Assembly: GCF_002407245.1 (NCBI RefSeq)
Contig: NZ_CP010681.1
Span: 558,001 to 622,000 of the forward strand
DNA from: Phaeobacter piscinae
GTDB taxonomy: Bacteria; Pseudomonadota; Alphaproteobacteria; Rhodobacterales; Rhodobacteraceae
Reading direction: 5' to 3'
Length of the DNA stretch: 64,000 nt
Part shown: one piece after another, positions 26,791 through 35,962 of the stretch
How the letters are laid out: each line of letters begins with the position of its first letter
Position numbering within the stretch: position 1 is the first letter of the stretch
The notes under the pieces: generated by a model
Database searches by the model: none
Told to the model about the DNA's origin: nothing
The model's input: only the letters and a program-made list of their open reading frames with translations
Position numbers and translations under genes: made by a program

Positions 26791-27297
26791 CTAGACGGGG
26801 GCGCTCTGGCCCAGCTGGCTGCCCAAGACCAGATAGAACACCAAGGTGCCGCCAAGGCAGAGGCCCATCGGGAATTTGCTGCCAACATCCCAGCTTTTCC
26901 ACTCCGGCGCGAGACGGCGCAGGGGGGTGTATTTGGCAATCCGATGCGTCAGGAACCCGGCCAGCAGCATGGCGGAGAAGATGATCACCACCACGGAGAG
27001 ATCACCAAAGACCACAAAGGGGGCTGCGGCACCGGCGAATTTGGCATCACCCGCCCCGACCATGCCGGCGCTGTAGCACAGGAAGCCCAGGCCGATGCCG
27101 ATGGGCAGATGCAAAAGCTGCCAGCCATAGTCTGTCCAGCTCATCAGGAAGGGGCCGACAATGACAAAGATTGCGGCCAGAAGATCCACCGTCCAGTTGG
27201 GGATCCGCATGTGGCGCAGGTCATTGAGTGCGACCACGCAGCAGAGCGGCACGACAAAAGGCAGGAACCATAGGGCGACATGGGCCGAGATCAGCAT
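26791..27297 (-). CDS. cpaA: Prepilin peptidase CpaA/TadV
   Basis: Type IV prepilin peptidase of the short A24 group, 168 residues with about six membrane helices. The two catalytic aspartates are at Asp26 (ALNDLRHMRIPN) and Asp84 (GAGDAKF, the GxGD motif). It should remove the leader of the Flp pilins and any TadE/F-type pseudopilins; no TadE/F gene is in the window. ATG at 27297 puts the first helix at the N-terminus. It lies between a TPR lipoprotein gene and the AAA+ ATPase gene. Confidence 0.9.
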   Translation of the reverse strand: MLISAHVALWFLPFVVPLCCVVALNDLRHMRIPNWTVDLLAAIFVIVGPFLMSWTDYGWQLLHLPIGIGLGFLCYSAGMVGAGDAKFAGAAAPFVVFGDLSVVVIIFSAMLLAGFLTHRIAKYTPLRRLAPEWKSWDVGSKFPMGLCLGGTLVFYLVLGSQLGQSAPV

Positions 27298-27316
27298 GGG
27301 GCGCAGGCTCCGGTGG

Positions 27317-28165
27317 TTAGCCGTTTTCCAGCGCAGCAAGTGCGCGGGCGGCAGCGTCGAAATGCTGCGGGTGGGTCGAGATCGCCTGACGCAGCAGGCT
27401 TTCGCCGGTCTGGACGTCGCCCTGTTTCACAGCCGACAGCGCCAGCGTGTGCAGCAGCTGGGCGCGTTCGGTCTGATCCATCGGGATCACCGGCAGGGTG
27501 TAGTTGCGCTGTGCGCCACGGGCCAGCACCAGATTGTTCTTGGCGGTGAACAGCGACTGATCCTGACGGATGGCATCGCCAAACAGGCGCTCGGCCTCGG
27601 CATAATCGCCACGGGTCAATTTGGAGTAGCCCCAGTTGTTCATCACGCGGGCGGGCTGCGTGGTGAGGCCAACGGCGGTCTGGTAAAAACTGTCGGAGCG
27701 TTTCCAGTTCTGCTCGGAGTCGGCCACCATCGCCTCCAACCGGTAGCGTTTGAAGGTCTCATGGGTGGGCGGCACCTTGTCGAGCGTGGTGCGGGCCTCG
27801 GCCCAATTGCTGGTGCGGATCAGCGCGTCGGCCAGTTCGACGCGGTCCTCATCGGTGGCCTCGGGGAGAGAGACGACTTTTTTCCAGGCGGTGACGGCCT
27901 CGGTGTTGCGCTTGGCGCGGATCAGCGAGAGCGCCAGTCCCCGGTTGAGGTCGATCCGCTCGGGGGCGGATTTCACGGTGCGCTGAAAATATGTGACGGC
28001 CTCATTCGGGTCGGCAACCGTCAACATCACATCGTTGAGGTTGCTTTCATCGACCACATTCACCTCCTGAAAGGCGCGGTCCACGGCTTCGGTGTCGTCC
28101 TTGGCGCAGGCCGACAGGGCAAGCCCACCGACCAGACATACGGATACGAAAATCTGCTGGCGCAT
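27317..28165 (-). CDS. TPR lipoprotein of the tad locus
   Basis: A 282-residue lipoprotein: lipobox LSAC with Cys20, then tetratricopeptide-like repeats through the rest (EAVTYFQRTVKSAPERIDLN, MNNWGYSKLTRGDYAEAERLF, LLHTLALSAVKQGDVQTGESLL). In characterised tad loci TadD is a TPR lipoprotein thought to help secretin assembly. There are two such genes here; this is the second. It begins 41 bases after the stop of the first and ends 20 bases before the cpaA start. Confidence 0.78.
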   Translation of the reverse strand: MRQQIFVSVCLVGGLALSACAKDDTEAVDRAFQEVNVVDESNLNDVMLTVADPNEAVTYFQRTVKSAPERIDLNRGLALSLIRAKRNTEAVTAWKKVVSLPEATDEDRVELADALIRTSNWAEARTTLDKVPPTHETFKRYRLEAMVADSEQNWKRSDSFYQTAVGLTTQPARVMNNWGYSKLTRGDYAEAERLFGDAIRQDQSLFTAKNNLVLARGAQRNYTLPVIPMDQTERAQLLHTLALSAVKQGDVQTGESLLRQAISTHPQHFDAAARALAALENG

Positions 28166-28205
28166 TTTTTGCGTCCTCTGTGCTGCTCTGCCTCTAGGCC
28201 TTGCG

Positions 28206-28808
28206 TCACTGGGATGTGCGAATCAGGTAACTGCCCCCGCCGCGTTGCACCAATGCGTAGCCTTTTTGTTGCGGATCACTATGCGTGCTCTGGTCAAGTT
28301 TTGCGAGGGCAAGGCGGAAATTTTCGCGGATTGCGTCACTTTCGCCATGATCAAGCGCGAAGGCGCGGCGCAGGATCTGCTCGGCCTCGGGATATTTTTG
28401 CCGTTCCATCAGCACCACGCCGAGGTTGTTCATGGCGGCGGGCCAGTCGGGATCACGCTCCACCGCGCGGCGCAGATGGGTTTCGGCCTGCCCAAGACGC
28501 CCCAGTCCCAGATTGGCGGTGCCAAGGCCGGAGAGCACCTCAGCGCTCAGCCCGTCCTCCAGTGCAGCGCGGGTGAAAGCGTCCAACGCCAGCTCATATT
28601 CCGCGGCCGCCATCAGCCGGTGGCCGACAATAAGGCCGCTTTCGGATGTGCCACGCGGATCAATGCCGGGCAGGGCCGGGGCGCCAAGGGGATCGTCGGG
28701 ATCCGATTTGCCGCCCGGTGACATGCACGCCGCCACCAACGCAAGCGCGAGGGTGGCGGGGATCAGTCGACAGAGACGGGAGGGGGTGGCCCAACCCAGT
28801 GTCATCAT
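28206..28808 (-). CDS. tadD: TPR lipoprotein TadD
   Basis: A 200-residue lipoprotein with lipobox VAAC (Cys28), a short Pro/Asp-rich linker and TPR units from about residue 65 (AAAEYELALDAFTRAALEDG, GLGTANLGLGRLGQAETHLR, MNNLGVVLMERQKYPEAEQIL). Size and place, directly after tadC, fit TadD. It begins four bases after the tadC stop. Which of the two TPR proteins does the TadD job cannot be decided from sequence. Confidence 0.78.
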   Translation of the reverse strand: MMTLGWATPSRLCRLIPATLALALVAACMSPGGKSDPDDPLGAPALPGIDPRGTSESGLIVGHRLMAAAEYELALDAFTRAALEDGLSAEVLSGLGTANLGLGRLGQAETHLRRAVERDPDWPAAMNNLGVVLMERQKYPEAEQILRRAFALDHGESDAIRENFRLALAKLDQSTHSDPQQKGYALVQRGGGSYLIRTSQ

Positions 28809-28811
28809 GTG

Positions 28812-29792
28812 TTACTTGCTCATATTGCCCAGATTGGCGATGCCCTGCGCCGAAGGTCCGACCAGAATGATCAGCAGCGGCGGCACCGTGAGGGTCATTG
28901 TGGCAAGGGTCATTTTGGTTGGCAACTTGTTTGCGGCCTCTTCGGCGCGCATCACCCGTTTGTCCCGCATTTCCCCGGCATAGACCCGCAGTGCCTCGGC
29001 AATCGAGGTGCCGAAGGTGGCCGATTGGATCATCACGGTGACAAAGGAGGAGACATCCTGCACGCCGCAACGGGTGCCCATGTCGCGCATGACCTTGTCT
29101 TTGTCCTTGCCGGCTTTCATCTCCTGGGCGACGACGTCGAATTCCTCCGCCAGAGCAGGGTAGGAGGCATGGAGTTCCTTGGCGACGCGCACGATGGCCT
29201 GATCCAGCGACTGGCCGGCCTCAACACAGACCAGCATCATGTCGAGCGCGTCGGGGAAACCGGAGGTGATCTCCTGCTTGCGCTCTTCGATGCGGCGGGT
29301 GATCCAGTATTTCGGCAGCATATAGGCGGCAGCACCGGGGCCGATGATGCGGATCACCATCTGCTGGCTGTCATACTCCATATCGGCGTTCAGCACGTAG
29401 ACATAGAACAGGCCCAACGCGAGGCCGATCAGCCCCAGGGCGAATTGCGCAAAGTGGAAGAAACGCACCGAATCCTTGGACTGGTAACCGGCCTGCCGCA
29501 GCTTCAGCTCCATCTTGGAGAGTTCGGCGGCGTCCTGTGGTTCCAGAAAGGAGGCGAATTTCTGCAACTGTTCGTTGCGATCGGCCTGCCGCAGACGTTC
29601 CTTCTTGGGTTTGGTCTGGGTGCTGGCCGACATGCTTTTCTGCAGCTTTTTCAGCGGATCCTCGGGCTGGTTCAGCAGCAGCGGGATCGCCAGCAGGATC
29701 ATGAAAAGGCCGATCAGCCCAACCACCAGAAGCGGGCCGAAGGGGCCAAGGTGTGTCACCAGCAGGTCGTTGATATCGCTCAGAGATGTCAT
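28812..29792 (-). CDS. tadC: Type II secretion F family protein TadC
   Basis: Inner-membrane platform protein of the Flp pilus, 326 residues. An N-terminal helix (GPLLVVGLIGLFMILLAIPL, about 17-36) is followed by a cytoplasmic part, two further helices near 105-150, and the T2SSF domain with MLVCVEAGQSLDQAI and QSATFGTSIAEALRVYA, the repeated GxSL/GTSIAEAL signature. A final helix ends the protein. It pairs with TadB, whose stop is 10 bases upstream. Confidence 0.9.
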   Translation of the reverse strand: MTSLSDINDLLVTHLGPFGPLLVVGLIGLFMILLAIPLLLNQPEDPLKKLQKSMSASTQTKPKKERLRQADRNEQLQKFASFLEPQDAAELSKMELKLRQAGYQSKDSVRFFHFAQFALGLIGLALGLFYVYVLNADMEYDSQQMVIRIIGPGAAAYMLPKYWITRRIEERKQEITSGFPDALDMMLVCVEAGQSLDQAIVRVAKELHASYPALAEEFDVVAQEMKAGKDKDKVMRDMGTRCGVQDVSSFVTVMIQSATFGTSIAEALRVYAGEMRDKRVMRAEEAANKLPTKMTLATMTLTVPPLLIILVGPSAQGIANLGNMSK

Positions 29793-29802
29793 GGATTTCG
29801 CC

Positions 29803-30771
29803 TCACACCTTGATGTTCGTCAGCATGCGCATAACGAAGAGATTGACGGTCAGCATGGCGCCAACGACGAAACAGGCGGGGATAAACCAGGGATGGTCGA
29901 TCACGCTGTCGTAGTACCCGGGATCCTTGGCCAGAATGCCGCCCAGACAGAACAGCGGGAAGCCAGAGAGGAATTTGCCGGACCACTGCGCCTCGGCGGT
30001 GATGGCTTTTACACGGCGGAACAGGCGGAAGCGGGCGCGGATCACCTTGGCCAGACCGGCCAGCACCTCGGCGAGGTTACCGCCCGATTGCTGCTGGATG
30101 GTCACGGCCACGGCGAGGAAGCGCATGTCCTGCATGTCCAACCGTTCGGCCATTTCCTTCAGCGCTTCGCCGACATCGCGGCCATAGGCGCTTTCGTCGG
30201 CGATGACGCCAAATTCGGTGGCCAGCGGGTCCTCGACCTCATTGGCGACGATCTGCACGGCGGAGGAAAACGGATGACCAACGCGCAGGGAGCGCACCAT
30301 CAGTTCGACGGCATCGGGCAGCTGCTCTTCGATCATGGCCATGCGTTTGGCAGCTTTTTTGTTGACCCAGAAGAACACGGCGCCGACGCCGATGATGACC
30401 GAGGCCAGCAGGCGCAGCGGCAGTTCGGCGCTGGTGCCGACGCTGAGGCCAACGAAGGCGATGGCCGCGACGCCGCCCATGATCAGGATCAGTTGGCGCG
30501 GTGAGAAGGCGATGGCTGCCTTCTGTGCGCGTTCGGCCAGCAGCGAATAGAGCGGGATCGACTTGGCGCTCATATGCTGGCGCATTTCCTTGCGCAGCTG
30601 TTCCAGCACCTGTTCGCGGTTGCCGCCCTTGTCCATCATCTCCAGGCGGCGGTTGACGCGGCTGTTGAGGCTGATGGATTTGCCAAATGTCACCAGATAG
30701 AGACCTTCGACCAGCACCAGAACGCCGATGAAGATCAGACCATAGATGATTGGTTCTGCACTCAGTTGCAT
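29803..30771 (-). CDS. tadB: Type II secretion F family protein TadB
   Basis: Second inner-membrane platform protein, 322 residues. It starts with a helix (IYGLIFIGVLVLVEGLYLV), has two middle helices (about 90-130), and a T2SSF domain with LMVRSLRVGHPFSSAVQ and IQQQSGGNLAEVLAGLAKVIR, typical of TadB. It overlaps the cpaF stop by one base, so expression of the ATPase and platform is probably coupled. Confidence 0.92.
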   Translation of the reverse strand: MQLSAEPIIYGLIFIGVLVLVEGLYLVTFGKSISLNSRVNRRLEMMDKGGNREQVLEQLRKEMRQHMSAKSIPLYSLLAERAQKAAIAFSPRQLILIMGGVAAIAFVGLSVGTSAELPLRLLASVIIGVGAVFFWVNKKAAKRMAMIEEQLPDAVELMVRSLRVGHPFSSAVQIVANEVEDPLATEFGVIADESAYGRDVGEALKEMAERLDMQDMRFLAVAVTIQQQSGGNLAEVLAGLAKVIRARFRLFRRVKAITAEAQWSGKFLSGFPLFCLGGILAKDPGYYDSVIDHPWFIPACFVVGAMLTVNLFVMRMLTNIKV

Positions 30772-32216
30772 CAGCGGGCCTCCATCACGGTGGGTTCATA
30801 GATCGCCGACGGCAGGTCGTAACCCCAGAGGCGGAACCGCTCGGAGTAGTGGCTGCGCACGCCGGTGGCGGTGAAATGGCCGATGATCTTGTTCTCCGGC
30901 GTGAGGCCGACGCGCTGGAAGCGGAAGATTTCCTGCATGGAGATCACATCGCCTTCCATACCTGTGATTTCGGTGATGGAGGTCATGCGGCGGGAGCCGT
31001 CCTGCAGACGCGAGGCCTGCACGATGATGTTAACCGCTGAGGCGATCTGGCTGCGCACCGCCTTGATCGGCATTTCGATGCCGGCCATGGCGATCATGTT
31101 TTCCAGACGCGAGATGCCGTCGCGGGCAGAGTTGGCGTGGATCGTGGTCATGGACCCGTCGTGGCCGGTGTTCATCGCCTGCAACATGTCGATGACTTCC
31201 TCGCCGCGGGTTTCGCCCACAATGATCCGGTCCGGGCGCATCCGCAGGGCGTTTTTGAGACAGTCGCGGGGCGAGACCTCACCGCGACCCTCGACGTTGG
31301 GCGGGCGGCTTTCCATCCGGCCCACATGGGTCTGTTGCAGCTGAAGTTCCGCGGTATCCTCGATGGTGAGGATACGTTCGGCATTGTCGATGAAGGATGA
31401 CAGCGCGTTGAGTGTTGTGGTTTTACCGGAGCCGGTACCGCCGGAGACGATGACATTCAGACGGGTGGAGACCGCAGCCTGAAGATAGGCGGCCATTTCC
31501 TCGGTGAAGGCGCCGAAGTTGACCAGATCGTCAATGCCCAGCTTGTCCTTCTTGAATTTACGGATCGAGACCAGTGAGCCATCCACGGCCACCGGCGGCA
31601 CCATCGCGTTGAAACGCGAGCCGTCGGCAAGACGGGCGTCCACGTAAGGGTTGCTTTCATCGACACGGCGACCCACGGCGGAGACGATCTTGTCGATGAT
31701 CCGCATCAGGTGCTTTTCATCTTTGAAGGTCACATCGCTGAGCTGGAGTTTGCCATCGCGTTCGACAAAGACCTGCTGCGGGCCGTTGACCAGAATATCG
31801 TTGACGGTGTCGTCCTGAAGCAGGGTTTCCAGTGGGCCAAGGCCGGTGACCTCGTCATAGAGTTCCTTGGTCAGGGTCTGGCGGTCCTCACGGTTGAGAA
31901 CGATGCCTTTTTCCTCAAGGATCTCGGTGGCGATAGAGGAGATTTCGGCGCGCAGCTCAGCCTCGCTGGCACGTTCCAGCGCGGCGAGGTTGAGGTTGTC
32001 CAGCAGTTCGCGGTGCAGCTGGATCTTGATCTCGCCCATCCGCTCCTTGCGTTTACGTTCCTTGTCCGCCGGGGTTGCCTCAGCCGCCTTGCGGGCCATG
32101 GGTTTGCGCATGTTGGCGGCCGGGGCGGGGGCCTTTTGCGGCGCGGGTGCGGCCGCAGGGGCCGGCTGCGCGGCAGCGCGCGGCGTGGCAGACTGTTTTT
32201 TGTACTTGGAGAACAT
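30771..32216 (-). CDS. cpaF: Pilus assembly ATPase CpaF/TadA
   Basis: Type II/IV secretion ATPase powering Flp pilus assembly, 481 residues. An Ala/Pro-rich N-terminal tail (to about residue 55) precedes the helical N-domain. Walker A GGTGSGKT is at 259-266, the Asp box [12 protein letters not shown] follows, then the His box ([17 protein letters not shown]) and Walker B ([14 protein letters not shown]). The C-terminus closes with [16 protein letters not shown]. It lies 29 bases after the cpaE stop. Confidence 0.95.
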   Translation of the reverse strand: MFSKYKKQSATPRAAAQPAPAAAPAPQKAPAPAANMRKPMARKAAEATPADKERKRKERMGEIKIQLHRELLDNLNLAALERASEAELRAEISSIATEILEEKGIVLNREDRQTLTKELYDEVTGLGPLETLLQDDTVNDILVNGPQQVFVERDGKLQLSDVTFKDEKHLMRIIDKIVSAVGRRVDESNPYVDARLADGSRFNAMVPPVAVDGSLVSIRKFKKDKLGIDDLVNFGAFTEEMAAYLQAAVSTRLNVIVSGGTGSGKTTTLNALSSFIDNAERILTIEDTAELQLQQTHVGRMESRPPNVEGRGEVSPRDCLKNALRMRPDRIIVGETRGEEVIDMLQAMNTGHDGSMTTIHANSARDGISRLENMIAMAGIEMPIKAVRSQIASAVNIIVQASRLQDGSRRMTSITEITGMEGDVISMQEIFRFQRVGLTPENKIIGHFTATGVRSHYSERFRLWGYDLPSAIYEPTVMEAR

Positions 32217-32245
32217 GGAAAGAACGCCCCTGGTTAAATCTGGGT

Positions 32246-33478
32246 TCAGGCCGCCGCAGCGTCGCTTTGACCGAGGTCATGCAGCGATTGGGCCAGTTTC
32301 AGAATTTCCTTGCGCAGTGGGTTTTTGGCCGCTGAACTGGCCAGCGGATTGCCATGATCAGAGCTCTGCGCCACCTGCTTGCCGCCATCAGGCAGTTGCA
32401 GGTCGATGGAAATGCCCAAGGATTCCGCCATGCGTTTCACGCGGCTTTTGCCACTCAGGTCCGTGAATTTCGGAGCCCGGTTCAGCGCAAACCGCAGTTT
32501 TTCAAACGGCAGGTCCTCGGATTGCAGCGCCCGTTTCAGGCGCAGCGCGTTCTGCGCCGACCGCATGTCCAGCTCCACCATGGAGAAATAGACATGCGCC
32601 ATATTGAGTATGGTCTCCGACCACTGCACCAACGTGTGGGGCATGTCGATGACCACAAAATCGAAGTGGCTGCGCGCCAGCGTGACCACCCGTTCGATAT
32701 CTTCGGGGGTGATGAATTCCAGCGGGATCATATCCACCGGTGCGGTCAGCACCTGCAGCTTGTCCTCATAGGTGACCAGCGCCTGACCAAAGACATCTTC
32801 GTCGAGGTTTTCGGTGTCGCTGAGCATCTCCATCACAACTTCACGGCGCGGCAGGTCGAGGTAGGTCGCGACTGAACCATATTGAAGATCGAAGTCGAGG
32901 AGGCAGACGCGCGGTGTCTCGCTGGTCGACAGCTGCGCCAGCTCCCAGGCGAGGTTGACGGCCAAAGTGGTTGAGCCACTGCCGCCGGCCAGACCATGAC
33001 AGACGATGACGGCGCCATCGCGCTGACTGCCGGTCTTCAGTACGTGCTGGGGTTCGGCAGTGCGCTCTGCATCGGCCAGGCGCAGGCGCTCAATCGCGGC
33101 TTGCAGCTCCCCTTCCGGCAGAGGGTAGGGGATGAATTCATCGGCGCCCTGACGCAGCAGGTTGTGCAGCGCGGCGGGGGTCACATCCTCGGCAATCAGG
33201 ATCACCTTGATATTGCGGGCCTTTGCCTCGGTGATGATGGTGCCCATCAGCGGCAGGTTGTCCTCGTCGCCGCTGTCCAGGGCAAGGGCGACAAATTCCA
33301 GCGCTTCGGCTTCGCTTTGATTGAAGAAGGCCAGCGCCTCGGTGAAGCCGAGGTCGCCCCAGGATTCGCCCATGGTTGCTTCCATGTCTTCGATCAGCAG
33401 GTCGAAGTTCTGCACGTCCCGACTGATCGTACAGGCAACAATCGCATTCGATTCTGTCTGCGGCATACCGCTGCTCAT
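32246..33478 (-). CDS. cpaE: Pilus localisation protein CpaE/TadZ
   Basis: MinD/ParA-like protein that places the tad machine, often at a pole. The 410 residues have an atypical receiver-like N-domain (about 10-135) and a ParA domain. The P-loop GGSGSTT (165-171) lacks the usual Lys of the deviant Walker A, as in many TadZ proteins, and LLDFDLQYGS is the following strand. FVVIDMPHTLVQWS is Walker B-like. ATG at 33478 has a good GGAT upstream. It is 204 bases downstream of an OmpA-like gene. Confidence 0.9.
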   Translation of the reverse strand: MSSGMPQTESNAIVACTISRDVQNFDLLIEDMEATMGESWGDLGFTEALAFFNQSEAEALEFVALALDSGDEDNLPLMGTIITEAKARNIKVILIAEDVTPAALHNLLRQGADEFIPYPLPEGELQAAIERLRLADAERTAEPQHVLKTGSQRDGAVIVCHGLAGGSGSTTLAVNLAWELAQLSTSETPRVCLLDFDLQYGSVATYLDLPRREVVMEMLSDTENLDEDVFGQALVTYEDKLQVLTAPVDMIPLEFITPEDIERVVTLARSHFDFVVIDMPHTLVQWSETILNMAHVYFSMVELDMRSAQNALRLKRALQSEDLPFEKLRFALNRAPKFTDLSGKSRVKRMAESLGISIDLQLPDGGKQVAQSSDHGNPLASSAAKNPLRKEILKLAQSLHDLGQSDAAAA

Positions 33479-33645
33479 CACCGTTATCCTTCTCTCGGGG
33501 CGTGTCGCGCCATCTTGGCCGGAGCACGCTAGCACGTGCATCCGATTGATGGACGCACATTACCTCTTGAGAACAATGTCGGGGAAGATCTGGGCGAGAT
33601 TGGGGCCAAGGCCGCCCATTTGTGGGGAATTCCTAACAAAGCCTG

Positions 33646-33673
33646 AACAGGGTTAACCGCAGGCAACCCTGTT
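33646..33673 (-). terminator. Stem-loop between the OmpA-like gene and cpaE
   Basis: AACAGGGTT (33646-33654) pairs with AACCCTGTT (33665-33673) around a 10-base loop, starting 10 bases after the OmpA-like gene's stop on the minus strand. It lacks a T-run in that direction, so it may slow, not stop, transcription into cpaE. Confidence 0.45.
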
Positions 33674-33682
33674 TTGCCGTGT

Positions 33683-34318
33683 TTATTCCAGGGTGGTTTT
33701 GATCGACCGCTCACTGGTGAGCGAGGTCCGTGGCACCGCGCTTTCAACGTACTCACGGTAGATAATCTGCGCGTATTTCCCATCCAGAACAGTGGGATGG
33801 CGCTTCAGGAAACCGCTGACCTCAGTGACGGTGCGGCGGTTGCGACGCTCGCGGTCTGAGGTCGGAATCAGAGGCTGTGTCTCGCCGAAGGAGACCACGG
33901 CCTGCAATCGGCTGCGGCTGATGCCGCGCCCGACAAGGTAGTTCACAGCTGCGCGCGCGCGACGCAGGCCAAGGGCCTTGTTGTAGCTGGCGGAGCCGAC
34001 GGCATCGGTATGACCAAAGACACGGAATCGCACCTCGGGGAATTGCCGGATCCAATGGGCCTGCTGATCCAGCACCGCGCGGGCATTGCCATCAAGCTGG
34101 GCGCTGTCAAAGGCGAAGGTGATGGTGGTCGGCACCTCTTCGGCAAAGCGGGTGGCGAGCTGGATTGCGAAATCGCGTTCTCCGGCCATCACGGCGGCGT
34201 TGGAATTGGTGGCATTGCCAAAGACCGAACGGTCCAGCGGTTCGCCCGCCTCGTATTCACAGGCGGCCACTGTCAGGGACAGGCCAAAGAGTGCTGCATA
34301 TCTGATCATCTGCCCCAT
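33683..34318 (-). CDS. OmpA family lipoprotein of the tad locus
   Basis: A 211-residue lipoprotein: lipobox VAAC (Cys20), then a linker and an OmpA-like peptidoglycan-binding domain (TFAFDSAQLDGNARAVLDQQ, FGHTDAVGSASYNKALGLRR) and a C-terminal extension of about 45 residues. It differs from Pal in that extension and in location. OmpA-domain proteins occur in many tad loci, where they may fix the secretin to the cell wall. It starts 10 bases after the cpaC stop and is likely co-transcribed with it. Confidence 0.82.
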   Translation of the reverse strand: MGQMIRYAALFGLSLTVAACEYEAGEPLDRSVFGNATNSNAAVMAGERDFAIQLATRFAEEVPTTITFAFDSAQLDGNARAVLDQQAHWIRQFPEVRFRVFGHTDAVGSASYNKALGLRRARAAVNYLVGRGISRSRLQAVVSFGETQPLIPTSDRERRNRRTVTEVSGFLKRHPTVLDGKYAQIIYREYVESAVPRTSLTSERSIKTTLE

Positions 34319-34328
34319 ATCCCTCTGC

Positions 34329-35735
34329 TTAATCCATCACATAGCCGTAAGAGCCATTGAAGTCCTGCTTGGCCACTTCGCTGGCGGGGCCTTTCTGGCC
34401 CTTGGCCACCCGGCCCATCAGGAACAATTCACTCTCACTTGGCGGGCGGATACGATCGGTCGGCAGGCTCAGCGCCTCGCCGCGTGTCGGGGTTACCAGA
34501 TGGGCGCTGACGATGATCACCAGTTCGGTCTGCGCGCGCTGGTAGTTGGCGCTGCGGAACAGTGAGCCGAGGACGGGCACATCGCCGATCCAGGGCAGCT
34601 GCGAGGAGTTGTCGCGGAATTCATCGCGGATCAGACCGGCAATGGCAAAGCTCTCACCATCGCGCATTTCAACCGTCGTCACGCTTTCCCGGCGCGAGAA
34701 GGCTGCGATACTGAGGCCGTTCAGTTCAATTGAATTGGTCGGATCAATGGCGGAGACAGCGGCCTTCATTTCCAGATTGATCACATCCGCATCGACCACG
34801 CGAGGGATGAAGTTCAGCTCAATCCCGAAGGGTTTGAACTCAATTGTAATGACGCCGTCTTCCTGGGCGACGGGAATGGGATATTCACCGCCGGCGAGGA
34901 ATTTGGCCTCCTGCCCCGAGAGGGCGGAGAGATTGGGCTCTGCCAGGGTGCGGACGACGCCTTTCTGCTCCAGCGCCTCCAGCAGGAGATTGACCTGGAA
35001 GGCACCGGCATTGAAGCCGAAGACAAAGGCGCCGGTGTTGTCATTGGCGGCCGGAATATTGCCGGACAGGCTGTTGGTCAGCGCGCCTTGGGTGTTGAGG
35101 GTGCTGGTACCGCCGTTGACGCCAACGCTGTTGCCGCCCTTCACGCCGAGCGAGGCGCTGAGGGATTTGGAGACGGTGCGCTGCATTTCGGCAAAACGCA
35201 CTTTCAGCATGACCTGCTGCACGCCGCCGACCGACATCAGGTTGCTAACTCGCTCAGGCGCATAGCGTTCGGCCAGATCCAGCGCCCGCTGCAACCGGGC
35301 AGAGCTGGACACGACACCGGAGAGAACGATGCCATCGTTGGCAGTGCGGACTTCGATCTTCTCGCCGGGCAGGATCTGCCGCAGACGTTCCTTGAATTCG
35401 CTGACATCGGCGGCCACGCGGACATCGACGTTGGTGATCAGGCGACCCGAGGCATCCAGCAGGGTCAGCGTGGTGAGACCCGGGGCCTTGCCCAGAACGT
35501 AGATCGTGCGATCCGACAGCGAAGAAATATCGGCGATGCTGGGATTGGCGATGCTGAGTTCTGAGAAGGGCACGTCGCTTTCGACAACCACCGCCCGGTT
35601 CATTGGCACATCAAGATTGGCAGCGGTGCCCTTTTTGACCACCCGCAACCCATTTGCCCAAGCCGCATCTGCAACCGGGAAACACACCAGCGAAAGCCCG
35701 GTGAGGGCCGCCGCTATATACCGTCTAAAAGCCAT
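34329..35735 (-). CDS. cpaC: Flp pilus secretin CpaC/RcpA
   Basis: Outer-membrane secretin channel, 468 residues. A signal peptide ends at about residue 27 (DAAWA), then come the pilus N-domain (VPFSELSIANPSIADI, IYVLGKAPGLTTLTLLD), a BON-like segment, and the secretin core: QVNLLLEALEQKGVVRTLAEP, LSGQEAKFLAGGEYPIP and IEFKPFGIELNFIPRV. ATG at 35735 gives a proper signal peptide; the longer reading does not. A strong hairpin lies in the 227-base gap after cpaB. Confidence 0.93.
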   Translation of the reverse strand: MAFRRYIAAALTGLSLVCFPVADAAWANGLRVVKKGTAANLDVPMNRAVVVESDVPFSELSIANPSIADISSLSDRTIYVLGKAPGLTTLTLLDASGRLITNVDVRVAADVSEFKERLRQILPGEKIEVRTANDGIVLSGVVSSSARLQRALDLAERYAPERVSNLMSVGGVQQVMLKVRFAEMQRTVSKSLSASLGVKGGNSVGVNGGTSTLNTQGALTNSLSGNIPAANDNTGAFVFGFNAGAFQVNLLLEALEQKGVVRTLAEPNLSALSGQEAKFLAGGEYPIPVAQEDGVITIEFKPFGIELNFIPRVVDADVINLEMKAAVSAIDPTNSIELNGLSIAAFSRRESVTTVEMRDGESFAIAGLIRDEFRDNSSQLPWIGDVPVLGSLFRSANYQRAQTELVIIVSAHLVTPTRGEALSLPTDRIRPPSESELFLMGRVAKGQKGPASEVAKQDFNGSYGYVMD

Positions 35736-35888
35736 GTGACCTGCCTTTCCGATCACGCCTCGATACAGGGTCTTTTTGCCCATTGTTCGCGCCACTTTGC
35801 GCGCATCGGCGAATTTTTGCAAGAATCAATGACTTCCGGGGTGCAGCTACTGGGGTCCACCTGTGGGGAAGCAGCAACAATCACAACA

Positions 35889-35916
35889 AAACACCGCCCA
35901 CGGAGGGGCGGTGTTT
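35889..35916 (-). terminator. Strong stem-loop between cpaB and cpaC
   Basis: AAACACCGCCC (35889-35899) pairs perfectly with GGGCGGTGTTT (35906-35916) around a 6-base loop. Read on the minus strand, the second arm ends in TTTTGTTG. It should act as a terminator or attenuator 46 bases after the cpaB stop, separating pilin-proximal genes from the secretin and ATPase genes. Confidence 0.7.
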
Positions 35917-35962
35917 GATATGTTATCCATCTGAAACCTTTGCAAGAATGCGATGTCGCGGT

